Shown here piece by piece: positions 39,823 to 48,705 of a stretch of DNA of 64,000 bases. Under the pieces are notes generated by a model. It saw only the letters and a list, made by a program, of their open reading frames with translations, did not search any database and was not told where the DNA came from. Position numbers and translations under genes: made by a program. Numbering within the stretch: the first letter of the stretch is position 1; every line of letters begins with the position of its first letter. This DNA comes from Verrucomicrobiaceae bacterium. GTDB lineage: Bacteria > Verrucomicrobiota > Verrucomicrobiia > Chthoniobacterales > JAATET01. The stretch covers positions 1 to 64,000 of the forward strand of contig JAIYAZ010000135.1 in NCBI GenBank assembly GCA_027488755.1, in the 5' to 3' direction.

Positions 39823-40844
39823 CAGGCGGTGAAGGTGCGGCCGAGGCCGAGGGCGGCGAGTTTTTGCCGGTAGGTGATGGAGCTGCGGTCGGCGCGGATG
39901 TGGACCTCCTCGTGGAGGTCGATGGGGAGTTCCTCCGGGTATTGTTGTTCGACGATGGCTTTGTCCTCGGCGAAGACCTGGTGGTTGAAGTCGAGGGTGG
40001 CCTGGAGCGGGGCGTCTTTGTCGAAGTTGCGGCAGATGGGGACGAAGACGCGGGCCTTGCGGGCGGAGACGGGGCAGGCGGCGTTGAGGATGTGGAGCTG
40101 GCCGTCGTTGGGGAAGAAAACGGTGAGCTTCGCGGTGAAGGGGAGGAAGACCTCGAAGAGACGACGCCACTCGAAGCCGGGGGGATTGAGGTGCTTGAGG
40201 TGGGTGGGGTAGTTGCTGACGGTGCTGCGGTAGTCGGCGCGGAAGCCGCGGGGGGTGTCCTCGACGGGGTAGGTGGGGACTTCGGGGTTCTGGCTTTCGC
40301 CAAAACTCTCGACGTGGACGAAGGCGAAGTGGCTGACGTCGAGGAATCCCTCGATCTGGCGGCCGGCGGAGGCGTCGAGTTCGACGCTGTCGGGGAGAAC
40401 CTGGAGGTAGCTGGGATCGTCCCAGCAGGCGAAGTCGGGCAGCTCGGGATCGCCACCTTCGCGAACCAGGCGAACCCAGACGAGGCCGTAGGCTTCAGTG
40501 ACGTCGTAGGTTTGGAGACGGAGCTTCGGGGGGATGGCGGCGGAGGGGTGGGCGGGGATTTTGACGCATTGGCCGCAGGCGTCGTAGCGGAAGCCGTGGT
40601 AGGCGCAGACGAGATCGCCGTTTTCGAGGGAGCCCATGCTGAGGGGGACGCCGCGGTGCAGGCAGAGGTCGCGGGCGGCGGTGAGGGTGTCGCCGGTGCG
40701 CCAGATGACGAGGCGCTCATCGAGCAGGGTGGCGGCGAATGGGCGGTCGGCGACTTCGCGGGAGAAGGCGACGGGATACCAGTAGGGGGCGAGGGCCCGC
40801 CAGTCGGACTCGAGGAAGGTGCAGTTCCGGGGGAGGGTCATCAT
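39822..40844 (-). CDS. Rieske [2Fe-2S] non-haem oxygenase, tandem paralog
   Basis: CLHRGVPLSMG...CAYHGFRYDACGQC and DVSHFAFVH; ATGA overlap with the downstream paralog. Confidence 0.9.
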   Translation of the reverse strand: MMTLPRNCTFLESDWRALAPYWYPVAFSREVADRPFAATLLDERLVIWRTGDTLTAARDLCLHRGVPLSMGSLENGDLVCAYHGFRYDACGQCVKIPAHPSAAIPPKLRLQTYDVTEAYGLVWVRLVREGGDPELPDFACWDDPSYLQVLPDSVELDASAGRQIEGFLDVSHFAFVHVESFGESQNPEVPTYPVEDTPRGFRADYRSTVSNYPTHLKHLNPPGFEWRRLFEVFLPFTAKLTVFFPNDGQLHILNAACPVSARKARVFVPICRNFDKDAPLQATLDFNHQVFAEDKAIVEQQYPEELPIDLHEEVHIRADRSSITYRQKLAALGLGRTFTA

Positions 40845-40949
40845 GGAGCGGGGTAGAAAATGGCAGGGGAGCGAAAAGCATGATCCATGCCTTGGGGGGA
40901 GCGAGAATCTGCTTTTCGCGGGCGGCGGGGCGGCTAGGATGCGCGGCCC

Positions 40950-41393
40950 ATGGATACGACCCTTGTCTTGTTAAAGCCCGATTGCGTGGCCGGCCGGAAG
41001 GTTGGCGAAGTTGTGAAGCGCTTCGAGGAGGCGGGATTTCAGATTCGCGGGGCGAAGATGTTCGCCGCGAGCGCGGAGTTGCTGAAGGGGCATTACGCGC
41101 ATTTGATTGATAAGCCGTTTTTCCCGGAGCTGGAGGTGTTCATGCAGAGCACGCCGGTGGTGGCGCTGGCGCTGGCCGGCGACAATGCGGTGGAGCGCGT
41201 GCGGACGATCATCGGGCCGACGGATTCGAAGAAGGCCGACAAGGGCACGGTGCGCGGCGACTTCGGCGTGGACGTGATGGTGAACATCGTGCACGCGTCG
41301 GACTCGAACGAGAACGCGGCGATCGAGCTGAAGCGGTTTTTTGCCCCGGGCGAGTTGTTCGACTACGCGATGGGCTACCGCACGAAGCCGTAG
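40950..41393 (+). CDS. ndk: Nucleoside diphosphate kinase
   Basis: MDTTLVLLKPDCVAGRKVGEV, IIGPTDSKKADKGTVRGDFG, NIVHASDSNENAAIELKRFF. Confidence 0.97.
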   Translation: MDTTLVLLKPDCVAGRKVGEVVKRFEEAGFQIRGAKMFAASAELLKGHYAHLIDKPFFPELEVFMQSTPVVALALAGDNAVERVRTIIGPTDSKKADKGTVRGDFGVDVMVNIVHASDSNENAAIELKRFFAPGELFDYAMGYRTKP

Positions 41394-41412
41394 GCGGGCG
41401 GAAGCGGCGACC

Positions 41413-42294
41413 TTACGGCGTCGGGCTGGGACCGGGTCCCGGTCCGGGGCCGGAGCCGGTGCGGCGGACGACGACCTGCACGGAGCCGCCGACGTTGCCG
41501 GCGTCGTCCACGGCGCGGAAGTAGAAGACGTTGCGGCCGGGTTTGAGGCTGGTGGCGGGGTAGTTCCAGTTGTAGGTGCCGTTAGCGCCGGAGTAGACGC
41601 CGTTGACGTTCGTCTTCGCGACCTCGACGCGGGAGATGGCGAGCGTGCCGCCCGCGGTGCCCTTGATCATGATGGTCGGGCGGGACGTGGTGATGAGGGT
41701 GGAGGCGGGCGTGACGGTGGGCGGGTAGATGAGCTGCGAGCCCTGAACGATGACCTTCGTGAAGCGGACGGAGGGTTCGATGCCGCCCTGCTGATTCGCG
41801 TAGGCGTAGAGCCGGAAGGTGATCTGACTGCTGATCGTGAGGCTGAGCGGGAAGAAGAGGCTGTTCTTGCCCGGCCAGGTGGTGGTGACCTGGGCTTCGC
41901 CGAGGTTGTTTTTGTAGCCGTCGAGGCTGGAGCGGAGGACGACGCCGCGGGGGGTGGAATTGCCGCCGCGGGAGGCGGTGAAGGAGAAGCCGCCGAGTTG
42001 GACGGTCTGGCCCTTGGGCGGGGTGAGGGAGAATTGCGCGAACTGGCTGCTGGAGACGGCCTGGCTGGCGTTTTTGGCGGTTTGTTTGAGGAGGATGAAG
42101 CCGTAGCTGCCGTTGTTGTTGCCGAGGCCAACGACGGCCTTGGAGCCGCCGTTGCCAAGGAAGCCGGAGCCTTCGTAACCGTCGGCGAGGGTGGGGGAGA
42201 GATTGCCGTTGAAGTAGTAACTCAACAGGTCGGCGGAGCGGGCCGAAATCGGGAGTAAAAGCGCCGCGAGGAGCGGCAGGACGGGCAGCCTCAT
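41413..42294 (-). CDS. Secreted hypothetical protein with C-terminal Ig-like domain and GPGPGP tail
   Basis: Signal peptide MRLPVLPLLAALLLPISARSA; NVFYFRAVDDAGNVGGSVQVVVRRTGSGPGPGPGPSPTP. Confidence 0.65.
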   Translation of the reverse strand: MRLPVLPLLAALLLPISARSADLLSYYFNGNLSPTLADGYEGSGFLGNGGSKAVVGLGNNNGSYGFILLKQTAKNASQAVSSSQFAQFSLTPPKGQTVQLGGFSFTASRGGNSTPRGVVLRSSLDGYKNNLGEAQVTTTWPGKNSLFFPLSLTISSQITFRLYAYANQQGGIEPSVRFTKVIVQGSQLIYPPTVTPASTLITTSRPTIMIKGTAGGTLAISRVEVAKTNVNGVYSGANGTYNWNYPATSLKPGRNVFYFRAVDDAGNVGGSVQVVVRRTGSGPGPGPGPSPTP

Positions 42295-42394
42295 GAAGGG
42301 TGATTCCTAAGCGGGGCGGGGCGGGGCGTCAATCCCGCGCGCGCGAAAATTTGCGTGCGAATTTGTTGGGGGGTTCTAGGTTGAGGTGGAGTTC

Positions 42395-43237
42395 ATGCCC
42401 CAGAACACGGTCAACCTTTGGTCGATGCTGTGCGGGGAGCTCGAGTCCTCGCGGGCGGCGGGTTCCACGGCGGCGGGGCATGTGGAGGCGGCGCGGAAAT
42501 TTGAGGCGACGGCGCGGGAGGTTTTTCGCGACCGGCCGGATCGGCTGCGGGACGCGCTTGAGATCGCGGGGGACGTTCAGCAGAGCGAGGGGGAGTTGAC
42601 GTCGGCGCGGCGGTGTTTTGAGGAGGCGCTGGCGGTGGGCGAGGCGGCCCCGGAGGCGCGGGGGCGGTTGGCGACAAAGCTGGCGATGCTGGAGGATGCG
42701 GCGGGGGAGCTGGCGGAGGCGCGGCGGCATTACGAGATGGCGCTGGAGGCGGCGGCGAAGGGGCATGACCGTTCGCAGCGGGCGACGCTGTGGAACAATC
42801 TGGCGGCGTTGCACCGGCAGGCGGGGGATTTGGCGGCGGCGGAGGCGGGTTACGAGCGGGCGTTGGCGGAATCGGCGGAGGTGCATGGGCCGGACCATCC
42901 GGAGGTGGCGTTGTTTGCGAACAATCTGGCGGTGGCCTGCACGGACCGGGGAAATCTGGTGAAGGCGGAGCATCTGCATTTGCGGGCGCTGCAGATTCGC
43001 GAGCGGACGTTTGGGGCGCATCATCCGGAGGTGGCGGCGTCACTGGCGAATCTGGCGGCGGTGTATCAGGCGCAGAATCTGCCGGGGAAGGCGGAGCGGT
43101 TTTACCAGAGCGCGCTGCACATTCTGACGGAGTTTCACGGCGCGAATGATCCGGAGGTGCGGCGCATTCGCGAGAACTACGAGAGCCTGCCGCAGGTGCG
43201 GGCGCGGGGGTTGTCGCGGACGCAGCGGCTGGGCTAG
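42395..43237 (+). CDS. Tetratricopeptide repeat protein
   Basis: Repeated NNLAALHRQAGDLAAAEAGYERALAE / ANLAAVYQAQNLPGKAERFYQSALHI units. Confidence 0.88.
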   Translation: MPQNTVNLWSMLCGELESSRAAGSTAAGHVEAARKFEATAREVFRDRPDRLRDALEIAGDVQQSEGELTSARRCFEEALAVGEAAPEARGRLATKLAMLEDAAGELAEARRHYEMALEAAAKGHDRSQRATLWNNLAALHRQAGDLAAAEAGYERALAESAEVHGPDHPEVALFANNLAVACTDRGNLVKAEHLHLRALQIRERTFGAHHPEVAASLANLAAVYQAQNLPGKAERFYQSALHILTEFHGANDPEVRRIRENYESLPQVRARGLSRTQRLG

Positions 43238-45300
43238 AGGGCGAGTTCGCCGGGGAGGCCGCCGGCGGGGGCGAAGGGGGCGAACTTGGCGTGGAGCTCG
43301 TGGAGCTTCGCGACGTAATACTCGATGTTTTCGTCGCGCGCGGCGGGGTTCCATAACGCGACGGGGCGGGCGGCCTCGTAGGCGACGACCTTCTTTTTCG
43401 TGCCGGTGATGTAGTAGCTGACGGTGTCGCCGGCCTGGTAGTCGCGGCCGCTGGCGAGGGCGAGTTCGAAGGCGGCGGAGCGGTTGCGGGAGGAGGCGGC
43501 GATTTTGCGTTGGTAGGCGGCGGGGCTGTCCTGGAGCGTTTCGGTTTTGGCGAGCTGCGTGATGGGCCAGCGGCGTTCGCGGATGGCGGCCTCGAAGTCC
43601 GAGTGGAGGGCGTGAACGGCGGCGGGTTCGTCGCGCAGGATGTGGCCGATGGCGCGGAGGAGGTAGTCGCGCAGGTAGGGTTCCATGCCGCGGGACTTGA
43701 GCGCGGCGCCCTTAAGCTTGATGCCGCCGTCGGCGGTGAGCAGGGCGTAGTTTTTCGCCTTGTAGCTGAGCATGGCGGGGTGGCGGGCGTCGAATTCGAC
43801 CTCGATGCCGGCGGGCAGGACGGTGCGGAGGCCGGATTCGAGCGCGTCGGCGGGGGTGTCCGCCGGGGGTTGGAAGTAGATGCCGTCAGTGTCGATTTCG
43901 ATGACGCGGGCACCGGCCTGCTGGAGCCAGGCGACCATGGCGCGGAGGATTTCGCGGCCGCGGGCGGTGACGGCGGCGGCGGCGTCGAAGTCGGCGAAGT
44001 GGCCCTGCGCGAAGCCGAGGTAGCCGTAGAAGCTGTTGATGAGGATTTTGAGGGCGTTTTGCTGGGCGGAGAAGTGGCGTTCCTCGGCGGGGGTGGCGGC
44101 GGCGCGCATGCGTTGCTTGGCCTCGTAGCGGAAGGCGCGGAGGCGGGTGAGGAGTCCGCCGAAGACACCGAGTGTGTCGCTGGCGGGGAGGAGCCCGAAG
44201 CTGAGCATGAGGGAGGGGTAGAGCGAGGTGATGTCGCAGTGCCAGACGTTGCGCGCGACGCCGGTGAAGAAGATGTCGGTGTAGCCGCCTTCGAAGGGCC
44301 GTGGCTCGGGCGGCTCGGGGATGCTGTGGGCGCAGCGGAGGTATTCGCGGAGGAAGAGGGAGTCGATCTTCGTGGCGTTGCCGCGGACGATGACGTCCTG
44401 GAAATTGTAGGGAAAAATCTGGGCCTGGACGAAGTCGGTGGCGGCGAGCGTCGCGGCGAGGGCGCGGGTGGCGGCGAGGGGCTGGTCGGCGGGCGCGCCG
44501 AAGTGGGCGGCGACGTCGGGCAGGTCGAAGCCTTCGAGTTCGCGGGTGCCGACGTCGTAGTATTGCGCGAGGACCCAGGTGTCGACGAAGTGGCGGCCGG
44601 GGACGGCGTAGCGGGGGTATTGGATGGTTTTTTCGGCGATTTGCAGGCGCGAGGAGCGGGAGGTGAGGGGAAGGCCGCCGCGTCCCCAGGTGAGGCGGAG
44701 GCGGTGGTGGCGGGCGCGGGCGGCGAGCGCAGGCAGGAGGTGGCGGAAGAGGTGGTGGGCTTCGATGAGGTCGGGGTCGCGGGTGGCGATGAGGTCCGCG
44801 AGTTCGACGAGGGCGGCGCGTTCCTCCGCGTCGGTGGTGATCGCAAAGGTGCGCTCCCAGCCGGTGGCGTCGCCGACGGCGAGGAGGCGGAGCCGGTCGC
44901 GCGTGGGGTCGGCATGGGGCGCGTCGGCGGGCGGGTCGAGTTCGGCGTGGAGTTGCAGGCGGCGCAGGTCGTCGAAGGTGAGTCCTTTGAAAAGGGTGCG
45001 GCCGGTGCGGGTGAGGAATTGCTGGACGGGGTCGCTGAAGAAGAAGGCGCGTTCGCCGCGGAGGCCGGCGAGATCCTTCCAGGTGGGGAATTCGCGGAGA
45101 GTGGAGAGGGGGTGCGGGCCGGCGAGCGTGGCGGGCGGCTCGGCGGTCCACGCAAAGGGCGCGAAGGAATGTTCCTCGACGCGGGTGGCGCCGAGGGCGT
45201 CACGGCGGAAGACGAGGGCGGTGTGGTCGCCGTCGAATTCCACGGCGACGATGCCGGTCTCGGGATTCGCGCCGAAAAGGGCCGGGTCGGAGAGGTCCAT
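43234..45300 (-). CDS. DNA polymerase, family B, probable exonuclease-deficient
   Basis: Motif A CDITSLYPSLML, motif B NALKILINSFYGYLG, motif C IEIDTDGIYF; expected exo I/II/III acidic residues not seen; likely start ATG 45300. Confidence 0.9.
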   Translation of the reverse strand: MDLSDPALFGANPETGIVAVEFDGDHTALVFRRDALGATRVEEHSFAPFAWTAEPPATLAGPHPLSTLREFPTWKDLAGLRGERAFFFSDPVQQFLTRTGRTLFKGLTFDDLRRLQLHAELDPPADAPHADPTRDRLRLLAVGDATGWERTFAITTDAEERAALVELADLIATRDPDLIEAHHLFRHLLPALAARARHHRLRLTWGRGGLPLTSRSSRLQIAEKTIQYPRYAVPGRHFVDTWVLAQYYDVGTRELEGFDLPDVAAHFGAPADQPLAATRALAATLAATDFVQAQIFPYNFQDVIVRGNATKIDSLFLREYLRCAHSIPEPPEPRPFEGGYTDIFFTGVARNVWHCDITSLYPSLMLSFGLLPASDTLGVFGGLLTRLRAFRYEAKQRMRAAATPAEERHFSAQQNALKILINSFYGYLGFAQGHFADFDAAAAVTARGREILRAMVAWLQQAGARVIEIDTDGIYFQPPADTPADALESGLRTVLPAGIEVEFDARHPAMLSYKAKNYALLTADGGIKLKGAALKSRGMEPYLRDYLLRAIGHILRDEPAAVHALHSDFEAAIRERRWPITQLAKTETLQDSPAAYQRKIAASSRNRSAAFELALASGRDYQAGDTVSYYITGTKKKVVAYEAARPVALWNPAARDENIEYYVAKLHELHAKFAPFAPAGGLPGELAL

Positions 45301-45370
45301 GGCGGCAGCGTAGCGCGGCGGGGTGTTTTTGGCGGGGGATTTTTCGCGGCGGGTGTGATAGAGGATCGGG

Positions 45371-46117
45371 ATGGGTCGTCGCAGGCAGTCGGTGCGGGAG
45401 TTTTTTCGCGCGTATCCGTTCGGGGTGTTGCTGCTGGCGACGCTGGTGATGATCGTGGGGGCGCCGCTGACGGCGGAGTTTGCGCGGCGGGTCGAGGGGG
45501 TGCAGGGGCCGGCGATGCTGGCGCCGCTGACGATTCTGCTGACGCTGGCGTCGGCGTTTGCGGTCTGGAATTTGGCGCGGCATCGCGCGGTGATGATCGT
45601 GGCGGCGGGGCTGGTGCTGACGATCATCGGGGCGAGCAGCGTGATCACGCATCATGCGCTGAACATGGCGCACGTGGTGGTGCAGACGTTGTTTTTGATT
45701 TACGTGACCGGGACGCTGGTGCGGACGGTGTTCCGCGCGCGGATCGTGGACGGCAACATCCTGTGCGGGGCAGCGTGCATTTATCTGCTGGTGGGCACGC
45801 TGTGGGGGTTTGGTTACACGATGCTGGAGCTGACGGTGCCGGACAGTTTCATGGTGGTCGAGCCCGGTCACACGGAGGCGGTGGACCTGCGGGAGGAGCC
45901 GGGTTGGTTGATTTACTTCAGCTTCACGACGCTGACGACGGTGGGCTTTGGCGACGTGCTGCCGACGAGTGCGAACGCGCGGAGCATGGCGGTGCTCGAG
46001 GCGGTGATCGGCCAGATTATGATCGTCGTGATGATGGCGAGACTCGTAGGTCTTCATGTGGCGCACGCGACTTCGCCGAACGCGCACACGAAATTTTCCG
46101 TATCGGAGGAGGAGTGA
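45371..46117 (+). CDS. Potassium-channel-like ion channel
   Basis: Multi-TM with selectivity filter TTLTTVGFGDVLP. Confidence 0.85.
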   Translation: MGRRRQSVREFFRAYPFGVLLLATLVMIVGAPLTAEFARRVEGVQGPAMLAPLTILLTLASAFAVWNLARHRAVMIVAAGLVLTIIGASSVITHHALNMAHVVVQTLFLIYVTGTLVRTVFRARIVDGNILCGAACIYLLVGTLWGFGYTMLELTVPDSFMVVEPGHTEAVDLREEPGWLIYFSFTTLTTVGFGDVLPTSANARSMAVLEAVIGQIMIVVMMARLVGLHVAHATSPNAHTKFSVSEEE

Positions 46118-46536
46118 TGAACATGAGGAATTTTGCGCGGGTGGTGTTTCTGCTGGTGGGCGTTCTTGGGCTCACGGCCGCGGGCTTTACGTTTGAGCGG
46201 GTGGACTACGGGGAGCCGGTGCGGTTTGCGAAGGGCAAGGAGCTGCGATTTCCGGACCTGCGGCTGCGCTATCTGGGGGCGCGCGAGATTCCCGCGGCGG
46301 GCAAGGTTCCGGGCGTGCGGATGGAGGACTTCGTGGTGACCGGCCGACGCGGCGCGCAGAAAATCACGTGGATGAACGGGCCGGGGAAGGCCGTGCCGGT
46401 GGTGTTTACGGTCGCGGCGGAAAACTACGTGCTCGAGCTCGGGCAAAGCGTCGGGCAGGCAAAGCCGCTGGCGGCGGATGAAGCGGTGGTGTGGCCGGAG
46501 AAGCGATACCGGGAGCTGCTGGCTGCGCCGCGCTAG
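46117..46536 (+). CDS. Hypothetical secreted/membrane protein
   Basis: MNMRNFARVVFLLVGVLGLTAAGFTFERVDYG; TGATG overlap with channel gene. Confidence 0.65.
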   Translation: MNMRNFARVVFLLVGVLGLTAAGFTFERVDYGEPVRFAKGKELRFPDLRLRYLGAREIPAAGKVPGVRMEDFVVTGRRGAQKITWMNGPGKAVPVVFTVAAENYVLELGQSVGQAKPLAADEAVVWPEKRYRELLAAPR

Positions 46537-48047
46537 GCGTGGCGCGTGTAGTGCCGCTCGATGGCGGCGACGAGGCCGGGGATGTCGTGGGTCTTCGCTT
46601 CGATGTCCACCTCAAGCCCGAGGGCGCGGACGGTTTTTGAGGTCACGGGGCCGATGCTGGCGATTTCGAGGCCGGCGGGGAGCGGGAGCTGGAGGGTGGC
46701 GAAGTTTTCCGCGGTGGAGGAGCTGGTGAAGGTGATCATGTCGGCGCCCTCGGCGCGGAAGCGGGCGATGCCGCCGGCGACGTCCTCGGTCTCGGGCACG
46801 GTGCGGTAGGCGATGGCTTCGTCGACGATGGCTCCGAGGCGGGTGAGCTCGGTGGCGAGGACTTCGCGGGCGCCCTCGGCGCGGGCGAGGAGGATTTTGA
46901 GATTATCGACGGTGGTTTCGCGCTGGAAGGTTTTGACGATTTCCTCGGCGACGTATTTTTCGGGCTGGAGGTCGACCTCGAAGCGGAAGCTGCGGACGCG
47001 TTCGGCGGTGGCGGGACCGATGGCGGCGATGCGGACGCCGCCGATGGAGCGGGCGTCCTTGAAGAGGGTATAAAACACCTCGAAGAACGCGTCGACGCCG
47101 TTCGGGCTGGTGAAGACGAGCCAGTCGTATTCGTGGGCGTCGCTGACGAGCTGGTAGAACTCGCGTTTTTTGGGGGAGGGCTCGATGCGGATGGTGGGGA
47201 GTTCGAAGGCGTCAGCCCCGAGGTCGCGCAGGCGGGTGAGGAGGGCGCCGGCCTGTTGGCGGGTGCGGGTGACGGCGATGCGCCGGCCGAAGAGCGGGCG
47301 GGATTCGAACCAGTTCAGCGCCTCGCGGCGGGTGACGACGTCGCCGAAGACGGCCACGGCGGGGGCCTTGAATCCGGCGGCGGCCACACGGGCGGCGATG
47401 TCGGCAAGGGTGCCGGTGAGGGTTTGCTGGCGGCCGGTGGTGGCCCAGCGCACGAGGGCGACCGGGGTGGCGGGCGGCATGCCGGCGGCCTGGAGCGAGG
47501 CGGTGATGGCGTCGAGGCGCTCGACGCCCATGAGCATGACCTTCGTGCCGGGGGCGCGGGCGATGGCGTCGTAGTCGAGGCGCGACTCGGTTTTGGTGGG
47601 GTCCTCGTGGCCGGTGAAGATCGTGAGCGTGGTGTTGTCGCCGCGGTGGGTGACGGGGATGCCCGCGTAGGCGGGGCCGGCGATGGCGGAGGAAATGCCG
47701 GGGACGATTTCAAAGCGGAGGCCAGCCTGGGCGAGGGCTTCGGCCTCTTCTCCGCCGCGGCCGAAGATGAAGGGGTCGCCGCCCTTGAGGCGCACGACGA
47801 CGCGGCCGGCGGCGGTTTTTTCGACGAGCAGGGCGTTGATGCCTTCCTGGCTGAGGGTGTGGGCGCCGGCTTTTTTGCCGACGTAGATGCGTTCGGCGGA
47901 GTCCGGGGCGTGGAGCAGGAGGGCGGGGTTGCTGAGGTAGTCGTAGACGACGACTTCGGCCTGGGCGAGGCAGTCGCGCCCGCGGAGGGTCAGGAGGCCG
48001 GGGTCGCCGGGGCCGGCGCCGACGAGGTAACAGATGCCATTACTCAT
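46533..48047 (-). CDS. cobA-hemD: Uroporphyrinogen-III C-methyltransferase / uroporphyrinogen-III synthase fusion
   Basis: YLVGAGPGDPGLLTLRG, VRLKGGDPFIFGRGGEEA, GIPVTHRGDN; C-terminal HemD domain (TSPNGVDAFF, ITFTSSSTAENF). Confidence 0.94.
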   Translation of the reverse strand: MSNGICYLVGAGPGDPGLLTLRGRDCLAQAEVVVYDYLSNPALLLHAPDSAERIYVGKKAGAHTLSQEGINALLVEKTAAGRVVVRLKGGDPFIFGRGGEEAEALAQAGLRFEIVPGISSAIAGPAYAGIPVTHRGDNTTLTIFTGHEDPTKTESRLDYDAIARAPGTKVMLMGVERLDAITASLQAAGMPPATPVALVRWATTGRQQTLTGTLADIAARVAAAGFKAPAVAVFGDVVTRREALNWFESRPLFGRRIAVTRTRQQAGALLTRLRDLGADAFELPTIRIEPSPKKREFYQLVSDAHEYDWLVFTSPNGVDAFFEVFYTLFKDARSIGGVRIAAIGPATAERVRSFRFEVDLQPEKYVAEEIVKTFQRETTVDNLKILLARAEGAREVLATELTRLGAIVDEAIAYRTVPETEDVAGGIARFRAEGADMITFTSSSTAENFATLQLPLPAGLEIASIGPVTSKTVRALGLEVDIEAKTHDIPGLVAAIERHYTRHA

Positions 48048-48156
48048 TGGACAGAGAGCGTAGCGGCTGGGGGCGGAGGTGCAAGGGGGCGCGCGGGGCA
48101 GGAAAGGGGGCGAGTGCCGTTGACAAAACGCCGGGCAGGTGGTGGAACTAGGGTCT

Positions 48157-48705
48157 ATGGACGACGCCTTGCCGCTCACGCCGGTCCTTCTCGGCGTCGT
48201 CGGGGCGCTTTTGCTGGTGGTTGGGCGGAGGATTTATTGGTTCTTCGTCGCGGCGGTGGGATTTTTCAGCGGATACGTCTTGGGGGATCAGTTGTTTCCC
48301 GAGTTGCCGGATCCGTGGCTGCTGCTGGCGTCGCTGGTGGTGGGCTTGCTGGGGGCGTTGATCGCGCGATTTTTGCAGCGGCTGGCGGTGATGCTTGCGG
48401 GGGGCGCGGTGGGCGGTTTGATTGCCTTTCGCCTTGCTCCGGAGGTGGGTTTGCACACGCCGGCGGGGATGGTGGTGGCCTGCGTGACGGGCGCGCTGCT
48501 GATTGCGGTGTTTGTGACGGTGTTGTTTGATCCGGCGCTGATCATCATGTCCTCGCTGGCCGGCGGGGTGATGATCGTGCAGGCGGTGGGGTTGGCCGCG
48601 GAGTTGATTTTTCCCGCGGTGCTGGTGCTCGCGGTGCTGGGAATTGCGTTCCAGTTCTGGATGATGCGGCACCATCGCACCGTGCCGCCGCCGCCCGCCG
48701 GCTAG
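48157..48705 (+). CDS. Multi-TM hypothetical protein (DUF4203/TMEM198-like)
   Basis: Seven hydrophobic segments; YWFFVAAVGFFSGYVLGDQ. Confidence 0.65.
   Translation: MDDALPLTPVLLGVVGALLLVVGRRIYWFFVAAVGFFSGYVLGDQLFPELPDPWLLLASLVVGLLGALIARFLQRLAVMLAGGAVGGLIAFRLAPEVGLHTPAGMVVACVTGALLIAVFVTVLFDPALIIMSSLAGGVMIVQAVGLAAELIFPAVLVLAVLGIAFQFWMMRHHRTVPPPPAG

Noticed and set aside
42411-45203. - strand 930-aa ORF
   Set aside because: Alternative frame over polB and TPR genes; Pro/Ser/Thr-rich artefact.
43510-46536. + strand 1008-aa ORF
   Set aside because: Mostly antisense to the family B polymerase with Gly/Ala/Glu-rich low-complexity translation; only the last part (46117-46536) is a real gene in that frame.
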